Of a stretch of DNA of 64,000 nucleotides, positions 22,065 to 35,169 are shown piece by piece. The position numbers and the translations under genes were made by a program. The notes below the pieces were generated by a model. It saw only the letters and a list, made by a program, of their open reading frames with translations. It did not search any database and was not told where the DNA came from. Origin of the DNA: Synaphobranchus kaupii. Taxonomy: Eukaryota > Chordata > Actinopteri > Anguilliformes > Synaphobranchidae. How positions within the stretch are numbered: the stretch's first letter is position 1; each line of letters begins with the position of its first letter. The DNA lies in contig CM056380.1 in the NCBI GenBank assembly GCA_029718625.1, forward strand, positions 19,161,923-19,225,922, read 5' to 3'.

Positions 22065-24798
22065 TTTTGAGTTGTTTTACACTGACCACGTCAACTGACC
22101 AGCTGTAGGCTGAAAAGAGCTGGTGGCCATTTAAAACAGGTTTATATTGCTTGACAACTCATCACTATGACTGTACCATTTAAATTGAGCTGCCTTCTCT
22201 CAAATGAACAACACCAGATAGAATACAATGACAAGTAGTTATGTACACACTCATTTATTAGCAGCCAAATTATTAAATCACCTATGCATATTCAATAGAT
22301 AAATACTCAAATCCACCTGCACCGTAGCTGAAATAGCTTTGTTCAGATCATTTTGAATCGTCTTGTGCCATATTCACTGGAGTAGTATTACCTGGGGACC
22401 TCATGTGATTTGTGGCGGTCGTCTGTGATCTTAATCCCAAGCGAATCTGCATTTCCGTAATTTGTAAAGTCAAAATTCCTCACCGTAAATTACCTACCAT
22501 ATTTCGCACAAAACAGGTAATCTGGCTAATATTAGTCCTGTGTGAATCGGCATCTCAGTAATTTGTTTCTTTTTCACCCCTTTTTTTTGGTGAAGCACTG
22601 CTTCACCTGTTGTCTTAGAGAAACGTCCTCTGGTATGCAGGTATTTCTAATAAGTACGTCCAATTCTGTGGTTTAACTGTGGTATTTTTGGATGTTTAAG
22701 GCACACCTTTTGGTTATAGTTTTTTAATCTCAGTAGGTTTATCATATCCTTATAAAGTAAAAATCCCCCCCCCCCCCACCCTTTACTTAAAAATACTTTG
22801 TTCATGCGTCAATGACATGACGTACATTTTTTTTTGTCTGAATCCATTATTGTAAACAAAAAATAATAAATGTAGACATTCGGTACTTTAAAAGATTTTA
22901 CATTGTGTATCTTATCACTTAAATTTTCATTGTATTAGTATGATATCTTTCAGTTTTGAGGTTCTAAATGGCAAAATGTCCAGGTGATGTAACCGTCTGA
23001 TCATGGATGCAAACAACAAAAGTTATGTAAATAGACACAATTTAGCAATAAAATGCTTAATTAAATAGCTTGGCATATTTTTGTCTTAGATTGCTAAAAT
23101 ATAAATCAATATGGTACAGCTGGTCTGTTCATAAAATATTCTATTACTTAAAATTCTTTAGTCCGAAAAACACATTCCATTAATTGTCAGGCTGGTGTAT
23201 CCAGTATAAAAAACCCATTTAAAATCAAATGACTTTAAGCAACCCATATGACAGGATATGACTTTTCAAAGAAGGCACTTTGATGTAGCTGGAAGATTAG
23301 TATGTCTCCCACAAATATTTAATAATTTGACCTTTTTCATCCATCATGGTAAGCTTTACTTGTCAAATGGTATGACCTCTGGAAAACAATTACAATGTGT
23401 GATTATACTTATTGTAAATCATGATAATACAGACTTGAGGTCAAGGTAACCAGTTAGTATAGGTGGCCAAATAAATCCATGTTTAATTTGAATTAAAGAG
23501 TGAAAATCAGGCGGTGTAACCAAATGATATTAATTGGTGTAACCAGTATTCCAGTTACACCTGTTGACAAAAATCATGATATTTCATGCTTTCCCATTAA
23601 TTTAATAACTTATTTTGACTATTGGATGTGACATTAAGGTATTTTATTTCCATTTAAATTATTTTTTTACCAATGACTTAATTAAATAATGAGAAAGTTG
23701 TGCGGCATAGAGCACAAATAAATTACAGTCCAGGATTGAGGACTTAGTATCTTGCAAAAAAATAAGTAAGGTATTGTAATGTGCTCTTTGTGTATTTCAG
23801 AGATTTTTTCAGCAGCTTCAGATTTCTACATGACAATGTGTCTGGTAAATTGATCCCGTAAAAAAAAGAAAATATAACATGGAAGTTCACGCATTTGGGG
23901 AAAAAAACAACACTCCTGAGTGACGCACGTTCTAAATTTAGCTATGGCTTTGGTAGTCCTGCCTTTGTTAAAGAAAAAAAGACACAATATTGTGATTACT
24001 ATTGCTTGTCCATTTTATCACATTGTGAAATCTATTTTGTCTTAAAATAAAGATTTAAAAAATATCTTGTGCGATTTTCATTTTCATGTTGTGAAAAAAA
24101 TTGTGTCTGGTAAAATGTCCAAGTGTGGTAAAATTTTTTCATCCACCAGACAACAGTGGCTGTTTCAATAAAAAGTTAGCGTCAGACCCTGCTGAAGGAA
24201 CTATAATTTGTTGGTGGAGCCAATTAAACAACAAAATCATTATCTGTTTTTCTCAATCACTACTTGATAGATATTTTATAGGCTAGTATACCTGTTGTTA
24301 TGTTGTTATACTGCATATAATCATTTAAATTTTTTGACAGTATTTTGCTCCCCACAGTAACTTTACTTGAGACAAACATAAAGAAATAGCCATTACTTAA
24401 TAAATGGCATTAAGAAAATACCCTATATAGAAATGATACCGTGAATTTCTTAAGTGATATGCATTTTACTGACTAGCATATTTCACATGCTGAAACCATA
24501 ATGAATACACAGAGGACATTCATGTGGACTTAAAAATATATTTTAAATGAAACTAGTTTAACTTTTGAAAACCTTATTTGTCATTCTCCCAAATACTTAC
24601 ATTTTTACATATGTTAAAATATTAATTTAAAGAATAGCGTTATCTCTTGGTACTCAATCAGAAATACTTTAATACTTTTATCCTTGTTTAAAACGTTTAA
24701 ATGTCAAGAGCAAACTGTTGCCAGTGAAAGGTTTTCCCCTTTGGAAAAGAAAAACCCAGATGAATATACCATGTTGTTCTTGACTTGTACATTTCAGG
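22065..24798. other. AT-rich intergenic, no gene seen
   Basis: Very AT-rich, with a poly-C run at 22768-22781 and scattered homopolymers. Nothing encoded is recognisable. Confidence 0.4.
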
Positions 24799-26140
24799 GC
24801 AGAGGAAGCTGCGTTTGTCTGTCAGCCATGTTTAGCAGGGTGGACCACCAGGTCTTGCTGTCATCTCTGTCTGCGCTTGGCAGCTCAGATACTGCCCTGA
24901 AATGGCTAACCTCATACTTGATTGGTCGCACTTACCAAGTGTCTTGGAAACGTGAGGTTTAGTCCCCCATATGTCTCTCGACCGGGGTGCCACAAGGATT
25001 GGTGCTGGGCCCGCTGTTCTCGATCTATACCAAATCCCTTGGCTCAATTATCAATGCCCACAGCTTCTCTTACCATAGTTACGCCGATGATATACAGCTG
25101 TTTCTCTCCTTCCCTCCTTCAGAAACTCAAATCGGGCCTCGCATCTCTGCATGCCTCAAGGACATCTCGACATGGATGAATGAGCGATCTAAAACTGAAC
25201 CTGGATAAGACAGAACTGCTCTACATCCCTGCTAAAGGCTCGCCCACACAAGACATGTCAATTATATGTCTAGATAACACAACTGTTACAGCATCCAATA
25301 AAGCCAGAAACCTTGGGGTCATCATTGATGACAAGTTATCATTCACTGTACATGTCTCGGCCATGGTGAAGGGCTGAAGATTCCTGCTATTCAACATAAG
25401 AAAGATTTGTCCATTTCTAACAGCCCACTCGGCCCAAATACTGGTTCAAGCATTAGTATTATCACGGCTGGACTACTGTAACACACTGCTGGCTGGCCTG
25501 CCCGCCTACATCATCAGACCACTAACCAACTTATCCAGAATGCTGCAGCTCACCTTATCCACAATTTACCAAAATACTCTCATGTGTCCTCTCTCATGGT
25601 CTCACTCCACTGGCTACCAATTGCTGCTCGCATCAGGTTCAAGGCCTTAGTACTAACCTACAGAGCAGTCAAAGGCACAGCCCCAACCTATCTACAGGCC
25701 ATGAGCAAGAGCCGCACCCCAGCCAGAGCTCTCCGATCTACAAACCCTCCAGAGGGGGCGGACCTCTCGCTCACGTTATTCGCAGTTCTTGCCCCTCAAT
25801 GGAGGAATGAACTCCTTGTTGAGGTGCGCACAGCTGAATCACTGGATGTTTTCCGCCGCAGACTAAAAACACATTATTTTCTGTCTTTTCACTGCACTAT
25901 AGTTTAGTTGTTCTAGTATTATTGGCACACTCTCACCATGAGCATTGTGATCAGGTAGTAGGTATACAGGACATATTGCAAATAGGCCTGCTTTTGATTA
26001 GTTCCTATTCAAAGCTCATTCATAGCTGTGCGGGTAATCAATTTGTCTTGCTATTAATGTGTAATTCCTCCCTGTGTCGTCATGGGGCTGTAAGTCACTC
26101 TGGATAAGAGTGTCTGCTAAATTACCAACTGTAACGGTAA
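24799..26140 (+). pseudogene. Second L2-type LINE copy, 5'-truncated
   Basis: A plus-strand relative of the copy at 17-19 kb. It starts within the RT palm (FSRVDHQVLLSSLSALG) and continues with [13 protein letters not shown] and YADD ([13 protein letters not shown]), then [24 protein letters not shown] and the C-terminus (VFRRRLKTHYF) to a TAG stop at 25905-25907. The 3' tail ends in GATAAGAGTGTCTGCTAAAT near 26105-26125, the same tail motif as the other copy in complement. Frame changes occur near 24960-24985, 25180-25200 and 25378-25580. Confidence 0.85.
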
Positions 26141-26408
26141 CTGTAGCATTGTCTCATGTTGCCTGGTGAAAGGGGGAATTATACTATTGCTAATGTCCTT
26201 TTCCATAACTGAGAGAAGTCCAGAGAACAGACTGCAGTCTGGTGAGCTGAATCCAGTCATTTGGAGGCAGGCCTTCACAGTGATGAACGACAGCTCCTGG
26301 GTACAAGTCATGTGAGACTGACTAAAACAGACGGTAGAGTAAACATCATCTTCCTGCCACAGTATCCCACAATTAAAGTCAGATGGGAGCTGAGCAGGTT
26401 GTACACAT

Positions 26409-26478
26409 GTGTTTGTTTGTGTGTGTGTATGTGTGTGTGTGTGTGTGTGTATGCGTGTGTGTGTGTGTGTGTGTGCGC
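26409..26478. repeat. (GT)n microsatellite
   Basis: About 30 GT units with a few interruptions. Open frames over it on both strands are artefacts. The adjoining 26141-26408 and 26479-26746 show no gene. Confidence 0.9.
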
Positions 26479-26746
26479 CCGCGCATGTGTCCACCTGTGC
26501 CTATGGTGGAGGTTGTGCACAGTACTACTAGTGAATACAGACAGTATTAAAGTGATCATATTGCATCAGTGAAGGAAATCTCTGTGAATCCTCTCATAAA
26601 TAGCACATGTTGTGGGAGGAAAGAAAATGTTTGACAGCTGCCCTTCACTCAGGGCTATAGTGTCAGATGAGCCCTGAGTGCATCTAAGTTTTACTAGATA
26701 AACTAGTTTCATTCTCACATATTTGAATTTGTGTTTGAGACACATG

Positions 26747-28716
26747 GGGCTCTATCTTACACCCGGCGCAAAGCGGCGCTAACCCAAACGCAAGTGTCTT
26801 TGCTATCTTACGCCTGGCGGTAGGTTCATTATAACGCCTAACGCTCACGCTGTTTAACTAGCATGTACTCTTGTGCCGTTTGGGCGTGTTGGTCTTAAGA
26901 TGAGGAGTGGCCAGGATTCTTTTTGGCGTATTGCTATCTTGAGCCAGCAGAAAGCGCTTGCGCTAGAACCACCACAAACCTGGTCTAAAGTCATGTCGCA
27001 GTTGTATACATGTTATTTTAACGCCGCATATAAGTGCGTCTACAAAGGCGTGTGCACAATGCCCGTACCCTCATGTCTGTTACACACAGGGGCGCGCACA
27101 AGCATGATTAAAATATCAAGATTACAATGTGAAATAGTATTATTGTGTAGCCCATATCAAAAAATACATAATAATAAAAGGGTCCATAGCCTACCTTTCC
27201 CTCAGCGAAGGGGAATGCCATGCACATTAAATTGCTTTCAGCCCACTCCATCAACATCCAGGCGATGTGCGATGGTACGGGACAATGGCTATCCATTAAA
27301 AAGCAGCTGATAACACCTATATCAAGGCTAATGCGCGAATTGTCATTTACACCTAATGCGTGAATTGTCATCCAATGGAAAACTCGCGCAGGGCAATAGA
27401 CGGACATTTAAGTTCTGAAAATGCGCTTCAGATGTCATTACAATACAGCTCTGTTTATCTATGAATACAGCCTGTAAGTAAATAGAATGGGTTGTGACTG
27501 AAAAAAGTTCAAAACCTTGTCCAGTGAATATTGCATTTATTGTTTTTCAAATAGCCTAGGCTACAGCAGATTCGCTGTGCATAAGGTTTTTTTCGATAGC
27601 CTATGGTTAAAAAACGGAGATGTCACCATGTTAACTAAATTGTAACCTTAGCTATTCTTCGTCCTTCATATTTTTTAAATTACAGTGACCAGGTTTCCAT
27701 ACTCTCACCGTTTAAAACCCAGCTGATTTCACCCGTTATTCCATTACTGAACAAAACGATTTTAAAGAGAACTAACCGTCTAATTAGAAACTAAAACAAA
27801 TTTGCAGCACGTTACACAATTAATTCACAATTAATTTTAATGCCATTCTCTGCACGTGCGCTGCATGTTCTCTGTTTCCCCTGCTGTAAGTCGCACGTTT
27901 CACGGTCTTCCTGGGAAAGTGGATTGTTTTAAAGGATTACGCTACGAGTAAAACAGGTTGGTCACATTTCCATAAACAGGACATTATTAAACAAGGGGAA
28001 ATATGCGTGAACATAATGGGTTGCGAACCTGACAGCTTTATTGTAGGCTATTTAGTGTCATCATTAAGGCAAAATAACGGTATGTATGTTATTAATCAAT
28101 ATTAGCCTACTATGCAGGTAGCCTAATAAACTTTGGATGAAGCTTGAACTTCGAGAACTCCATGAGAACAGCCTCTTGGAATTGATGTTTGACACTTTCA
28201 TTGCATAATCAAACGAAATTCGCTGAACAAGCAGGCTAATTTGGCGTTTTCTAAGGTGAGACTGAAGCCATTGATAGCTTATTCTCAGCTGTTGCAGGTC
28301 CTTTTAACGAAATTTAACCGCATATATTTTGTAAAATAACAGCCCTGTCTGGAATTACCGGGAACTCATAGGCTAATGGTTAGTCCGAATAATATTGATC
28401 ATACTCCATTTAGCCTATTCCTTGATCACACTAAACACGCACGAGCATGTCTGTTTCGCCATCAAGCAATCCGCCAAGGTGAAAAAGCAGGCTTTTAAAG
28501 GGAATGGGATATGACATTTTGATTGGTTTATTGCATGTCACGCCCAAGACACAACTATAATTAATGAAGCGACTAGGTTCAGCCCAGTTGCACCTTGCGC
28601 CGTGCTTAGCGCCAAAAAAACACGCCGTTAAAATAGCAAAAGTGGACTTGGACACGCCCAAATGGACTTTACGCCATGCGCTTAGACTAAGCGCCAAGAT
28701 CGCCAAGATAGGGCCC
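26747..28716. mobile_element. GGGCCC-ended element, long copy
   Basis: 1,970 bp beginning GGGCTCTATCTTACACCCGG and ending AAGATAGGGCCC, in reverse orientation to the 448-bp copy at 21.3 kb. Outer segments of about 200-270 bp on each side align closely with that copy. The central segment (about 27018-28493) is AT-rich and has no convincing open frame; the longest, 145 residues, matches nothing. It is therefore non-autonomous despite its size. Confidence 0.7.
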
Positions 28717-31700
28717 CACGGTGTTATTATCCAGCAGACTGGCAAAATGGCAACAGACAACAGAATGGATTTGTGTATGTGTGTGCACAGATGCCACTGC
28801 CATGCTTTTAAACAGCTCGTTCTGTGCAGCACTCGTCTTTTCGTTATCCAGTGCATCTCAGCGCATCTTATTTACAGTAATAAGTTCTTCTGAATCTGTA
28901 CGTCAGCTTTAATCAGATTTCTCCCGTGTTTTTTCTGTGCATGCAACAGATCCGGTCGTCTCTGAGATGCTCTCGATAGTTCGGGTTTAGAGGGGTTTGC
29001 GACGTGTGGCGACGCTCAATTCCATTTTGTTTGCTCAGCCTACGAGAAGCCGACCTACTTTCTCAGGGCATCACTGCCAGTCGTGTGTTATTAACATCCT
29101 TGACCGGAGAATGTGTGTATGCTTCTGACATATTAGTCTAATTCATTGTCACTTCTTCCCCACTGTGGTGATTGACGGGGTCAAGGAAGATATGTTATTC
29201 ACTGCACGTTGCTGTCAAATACTACTAGGCTTATCGGAAGGGACATTTCGGTCCTCCGGTGTTTTTCAGATGTATAGCTGACTTTTCCTTTTTTCCAACG
29301 TAAACCATCGCCAGACCTGATTAATTTAAAATCGGTTACCCTGTAGATGCAACATTCCTGCTTACAATAAGAAAACATCGTATGTATAGCCTATTAATCT
29401 ACATCTCAAATGTAGACTATTTCAATTAACAAAGTATTTAATTGAAAATTCCCAAGGGTCCGGATGAGCTCTTTTCACATGCCTCTAAAGAAGCTTTCAA
29501 ATATATTTCGAACCCAGGCCTGACTGCAGGAACAAAACAACTTGTATTGACCTGAACCATGCTATGATTCCTTTGCGGTCATAATTATTATAATATAGGC
29601 CTGGGGGGAGCTTCGAGTATATTATACGCTGATCATTGACATTGACACCTGTCATGTTAAACAGCGCACTGGTTAGATTCTATGCACATAGTTATATTAA
29701 ACAGTGGTTAAATTGCTTCTACAGCTGTTTTTCTATCTTTTTTAAGATATGGTGGAATAGCCTAAATGTAAAATGTAAAATTTTAGGGGCATGGTTGGTG
29801 GCTGACAGAAAATGTATTCTTTCATTAAGTTGGTGGGTCACGGGCTCGGAAAGTTTGGGAACCACTCCTCCAGGTGTCTTTGTTTCCCTATCAGATTCAG
29901 CATGCTATCTGAATTAGAAAAATCTCCAGATTCTATTCTACACAATTAGCCTACTTGTCTTCGTTGGTTATTTATGCATGCACATAAATAATGACGGTAA
30001 TTATCGGTTCACGAGAATCGTCTATGCTGTTTAAGGAACAGGTTTCAATATTTTACCGCTCACATCTGCTTTAATACTTTTTTTGTGCCCATGTGGCTTT
30101 TTGTATTTAATGCACAACTTTATTCTTGATTAGGCCTACCACTGTGTGCCCCAAGCTTGCATTTAGACGGGAAAGATAATCATAAAAGATTATGACACTT
30201 TGCGTATTCTCGCATGCAAAAACAATTGTTACAAAATAAGTATTACGCAAAAGGCGCAACGCGGCTCATGCTCTGTTGTACAAACTGAAGTTCATTATGA
30301 CGTTGTACAGAACGTGTTCGTGTTAATAGCACTTGCTTTGTTGCGCACTCAGTTATAGAATTTAAAAGCAACGGCATTTGGTGCACTGCTATGAAGGTTT
30401 TTATTTTGTCCGTCTCCCCGGTTTGAATCTGGAGACAAATAGGCTGTCGGGGACTTCTTGAGCAAGCAGCAAGGCTTTCAACAATTCTATGACAATAGCC
30501 TGTACTGTCTATAGTGCGCGAGTCTGTGGCTTGCTCCGCCTCAGTAGGCTACTACTGACTATAGTTGCCCGTATATGTCCAGAAGTGGTGGTCAGAAACA
30601 GCTGTTCTTCAAACAGACCAATGCACCGCAATTTAAGCGCTTTACGGTTTCCTGCCACAGAGGTTTCTGCGACATACCTGCTCGTTTAAGCACCACAGAG
30701 GGTTTTTTTCATTTTTCATATCTGGCCCTTTCACTTGAACAAAACGTGTTCTGGCTCCGTTATCATTGTTTACATTTACCCCCCTGATTAATTTAATTAT
30801 TTTTATGTTTATTACTGCTTCTTCGTCTTGATTTGTGATGCCTGGCTGGAGGAGAAACCTGACTTTGTGTCTGCAGCGAATGCACGACGAAGGTAAGGTG
30901 AGAGGATGTTTGAGCTGCATTATGCTGATGTGAGCTAAAGGCTACATATTCTTCCTGCGCTCAGTTAAAATGCTGTGAAATGTGTGAATGCATACATAAA
31001 AACTTGGATTCGAGCACGCGCTTGCTTCAGTGGGAGCTAAAAGCGTGAAGGATGTTTGGGTTTATTCCAGCTATACCCTACCTGTGATGTAAATACTGCC
31101 TGGACGCACGTTTCTACAGCGTTTTTATTAATCGCCAGTGATTTGCCTCCACCATTTACCCGTTTAAAAATGTTATTATGGTTACTTCTTCAAATGTTCC
31201 AAAGGAGACCTTGCAGTAAAATGAAAAAAAAATTTAATTGCTGCTATGGTTTATATTCGTATACTTCTAGATTTTTCGTTTTTATTGTAGAAGCTCGTTT
31301 CTTTGAAAAATAAAGCTGTTCTCGCTTCTAGAAACGTAGGGTTTGTGGACCGTCCTGAGCTGTGATGTTTCTCAGACTTGCAGACCTAACTTTAGACCAG
31401 TCTTTCGGAAATTAGCATGCGTGTGTATTTTGTGGCGAAATGAATATAGCACCTAAATTGTGATGTAGAATAGCCTATCTTACGGCAACTTTATTGTAAC
31501 AGCGATTTGTACCTGTTAGATTTGAAAAGTTGTGTCGGCACTTTCGTGTCATTGCTTGGGAAGTGGGCTAAGCAAGAGCAGAATTTCATTGAATTTTAAA
31601 CACTCAAAACTGTCGAATTGCTTTTTGAAAGTCCCCTTGGTGTGCTAACTGTTGTCCAATGTCCTCAATTATATAGCTTACAATGTTTTAATTTATTGAG

Positions 31701-32100
31701 TCGGTGCAATTAAATAAATATTTAGCTAAAATATACTTCTCTCAGTCAGAGAAATACGACGAATGCATTTATTGGTCTTATTCAAATGTTAGCGTAGCTT
31801 ACTCCGTCAAATAGGCTACATCTTTGTATTTATTTGCTGGTCTTTAGGCCTGCTTGTTCTCCTGTTCATTACTGAGCGAGCTATGTCACATAAAAAGCCA
31901 CCGTTTTTTTTAAAACTTGTATTTCAATGGTTATCCTCCAGGGGTCCCCATAGGCACTCCAACGGCACAGTCAAGTGACTGATCATACAATTGAGTTTCT
32001 AGTTGAGACAGAAATAATTAGCTGGTCTAATATGGGGAGAGTCAGGAAGGAAATTTAACGTGGATGGAAGTTTAAATGCTACGAAAAGCTTGTCAGGAGT
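28717..32100. other. Repeat-poor block, no coding exon identified
   Basis: 3.4 kb with few recognisable transposon traces, except a short GGGAACCACT-type repeat scrap near 29860. At 30890-30900 there is a splice-donor-like GAAGGTAAGGTGAG after a stretch with several CpGs. This could be a non-coding first exon or regulatory sequence of a neighbouring gene, but nothing proves it. Confidence 0.3.
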
Positions 32101-32515
32101 GAGCCAGTGGTCCTCACTCCTGGTCCTGGAGAGCTACAGGGCTGCAGGCTTTCGTTATTACTCAGCACTTGTGTAGCACAGCAATTGATCAGTTAAAGCA
32201 GTTGATTACAGACAGGTCACCTGGAATTTTGGGTCTGCATCTTTGCTGATCTGAAGGAAAAAACAAAACCCACTAGACTCTGTGGCTTTCCAGGACCAGG
32301 ATTCCCTACCCCTGCACTAGACTCTGTGGCTTTCCAGGACCAGGATTCCCTACCCCTGCACTAGACTCTGTGGCTTTCCAGGACCAGGATTCCCTACCCC
32401 TGCACTAGACTCTGTGGCTTTCCAGGACCAGGATTCCCTACCCCTGCACTAGACTCTGTGGCTTTCCAGGACCAGGATTGAGTATCACTGCAGTAAAAAT
32501 GAAAGTGCATCCATG
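32101..32515. repeat. Interspersed repeat with 44-bp tandem array
   Basis: The sequence CTGGTCCTGGAGAGCTACAG at about 32120 belongs to a repeat type widespread in fish. At 32271-32479 the 44-bp unit beginning CACTAGACTCTGTGGC is repeated 4.75 times with almost no differences. Confidence 0.8.
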
Positions 32516-32552
32516 TAAAGCAGGGGTGTCCATGAATTTATTAAATGTTATA

Positions 32553-33402
32553 CAGTCAGGTTTATAAGTATTTGGACAGTGACACATTTTTTGTTGTTTT
32601 AGCTCTGTACTCCAGAACATTTGAAATGGAACAGTGACTATGAGGTTAAAGTGCGGACTTTCAGCTTTAATTTGAGGCTTTTTACATCCACATAGGGTGA
32701 ACGGTGTAGCAAATGTAGCCATTTTTATGCATAGCCCCCCCCCCCCCCCCCCATTTTAGGGTACCAAAAGTAAATGGACAAATTAACATAAACTTTAATA
32801 AAGTTATCATATTGGGTCAGATGTCCTTTCCATGTCATGACTTCCTGATGTTTGTGACCCAACAACATCAAAAGACTCGATATCTTATTTTCTGGTACTC
32901 TTACAAGCGATACTATAACGTCTCTGCATTTTAATGGATCTCTATGGGAAGTGGGGGGTGGGACAAGATTAAGCTGTAAATTACATGGGAATAGTATGGA
33001 ACACATGGTTGGTTAAATGGCTGCAAGTCATCAAGGGTCTGAGGTATCAAACGAGCCTCAAACCATCACTCTGCTGCCAGATATGCAGTAGATATGGATG
33101 GATAACTTAAAGGGTTGTTTCTCCTGACTCATTTTTCCATAGAGTTCAATAGGAGATCCATCCCTATCTACCCTTAAAGAGATCCATCCATATCTACTGC
33201 ATATCTGGCAGCAGAGTGATGGTATGGGGCTAGTTTGATACCTCAGACCCTTGATGTCTTACAGACATTTAGCCAACCATGTGTTCCATACTATTCCCAT
33301 GTAAGTTACAGTTTAATCACTGTTAAAATCCAATGTGCTGGAGTACAGAGCCAAAACAACAAAAATTGTGTCACTGTCCAAATACTTATGGTCCTGACTG
33401 TG
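32553..33402. mobile_element. Non-autonomous Tc1-like element containing a foldback
   Basis: The termini CAGTCAGGTTTATAAGTATT and the complementary AATACTTATGGTCCTGACTG are flanked by TA (32551-32552, 33403-33404). The first 240 bp, including a poly-C run at about 32733-32751, are shared with the Tc1-like element at 45862. The centre (about 32960-33320) consists of two inverted arms of about 135 bp. No transposase is present. Confidence 0.8.
32962..33320. repeat. Inverted repeat (foldback) inside the Tc1-like element
   Basis: The left arm at 32962-33097 and right arm at about 33185-33320 are imperfect reverse complements. Shared blocks include ACATGGGAATAGTATGGAAC and CATCACTCTGCTGCCAGATA. 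The spacer is about 87 bp. A third fragment of this arm lies at 11738-11800. Confidence 0.8.
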
Positions 33403-34378
33403 TATCTGCTCTAATGTTTAATTTGGGCATTTCCCAATGCTTCTAACAAAACCAAACATGCCCCTGTACAACATTCACATAACACGTCACAGTCTTTCAT
33501 CTTGATGTTCTAAATGTCATTTTTCCACAGGAAGCATGACATTGTCATGTACTAATATTGTACTAACAGTAGAGTTAATAGTAACAGTACTAACAGTTAG
33601 TACTCATTCATTGTACTAACAGTAGAGGGACATTACTGTCCTATTTATTCCATGGGTTGAGTTTTAGAAAAACTAATAACATTGCTCGATCTTAGTTTTG
33701 GCTATGCTTTTAGGCAGAGGACTCTGCTGTTCAGGAATGAGGGATTATGATAACATCTTGAATCTCTGTTCCTTGAAATCATTGCATAATTGCCTCCTGC
33801 CTCGATCTTGTGGTGCCATTAGGCTTGGAAGTGGTGTCTGCATTTTTTTTTGGATAAATGTTCATCTTGAATGGAGGCAGTGAAGAGTAAAACATTAGTT
33901 TGGCTGTTCAATAAAAATTTACTTGCACTCCAGAGAAAATAATGTCTTCTATTAGATTAGGGAGCGTGAATATTTTAGCAATTCACATTGATATTGTGTT
34001 CAAAATCTTTGGGGTTGGGATGGAGTTTAAGCCAAACTGCAGGCTGCATACTGTGGTAAGGGAAACATTGACGTAAAATAAGTGCTGTTTCACCATCGTC
34101 CCCAGTGATGTTGATGTGCAGTACAGACCCCTGATTGCATTGCTGTAGACAAAGTTTTGATCCAAAACACCTCAATGCAGTCTTGAGTTGAGGCACAGTA
34201 ATCCAGTGAAGTAGGACATATCTGACCATGTGATGTGAAAAGCATGAGGGGTGGTGCTTTTGCTAATTCTTATTCTTATCTTAAAACTGCAGACAGGAGA
34301 TTCGTAGCTCTTTTAATCTCCAGTAGGAGTTAAATTAAATAGCTTTTTTTCAAGTGGAGAAAACTGTGCTGCGTTTGA
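33403..34378. other. Intergenic, no gene seen
   Basis: AT-rich. At 33550-33630 short repeats of GTACTAACAGTAG occur. No exon is recognised. Confidence 0.35.
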
Positions 34379-34645
34379 GCGACACACACTCACACACTTG
34401 CACCCACACGCACAAAACCTGTGCTTTGTGTGTGTGTCTTTGTGTCTGTGTGAGTGTGTGTCTGTGTGTACGTGAGTGTGTCTGTGCGAGTGCGTGTCCA
34501 TGTGTGTGTATGTGTCTATGTGAATGTCTGTGTGTGTGTGTCTGTGTTACTGTCTATGTGTGTGTCTATGTGTGAGATTGTGTGTCTGTAAGTGTGTGTA
34601 TGTGTCTGTGTGAATGTGTATCTGTGTGTCTGTGTGAGTGATCCT
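34379..34645. repeat. Compound (CA)n/(TG)n microsatellite
   Basis: A short CA run (34383-34415) is followed by about 220 bp of interrupted TG-rich repeat with TGTGTCTGTGTGA motifs. The apparent Cys/Val-rich open frames are repeat translations. Confidence 0.9.
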
Positions 34646-35169
34646 GATAAGTCTGGGGGTATTTCTTCCCCCACTGGAGCATATTGGGGTTACACGGTTA
34701 ATGGAAGGGTGTTGATCGTATCTCTCTGGGGCAGCAGTAACACTGGGCTCTATAACAGCAAGTTCAGCTTATCTCTTGGCCGAAGAAGTTTATTTATTTC
34801 TTAAATTTGGGATGAGCAATTCTCAGCTAACAATATTGGATTCAGACTTGGGATTAAAGACTTAAATAACCTGCTTGTTGCAGAGCACACTGGGTTTCCA
34901 CCAGACGGATTGTGAGATTTCATTTCAGGTGAAAGACAGTGTGTGCAGCATGGTGTGCAGCTTTGGTCATTTCCTCTCAGTTTGCAATGAATCTTGTGTA
35001 GCAAAACAGATAGATTTCACCCACAGTATATAAACCACACATTCTGTTCATTGGTGGTGTTGAAGGCTGAGAATAGGCAGCTAGAACAGCACCACTGTGT
35101 TGGTCCCTTGTATTTCCAAGAGTACTGCAGGTATGCTATAACACCTTTTGCACCATACATCTACTGAGG
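34646..35169. other. Intergenic, no gene seen
   Basis: No exon or repeat is recognised. Confidence 0.35.

Noticed and set aside
26261..26572. Val/Cys and His/Thr-rich frames of 83-125 residues
   Set aside because: They are translations of the (GT)n microsatellite.
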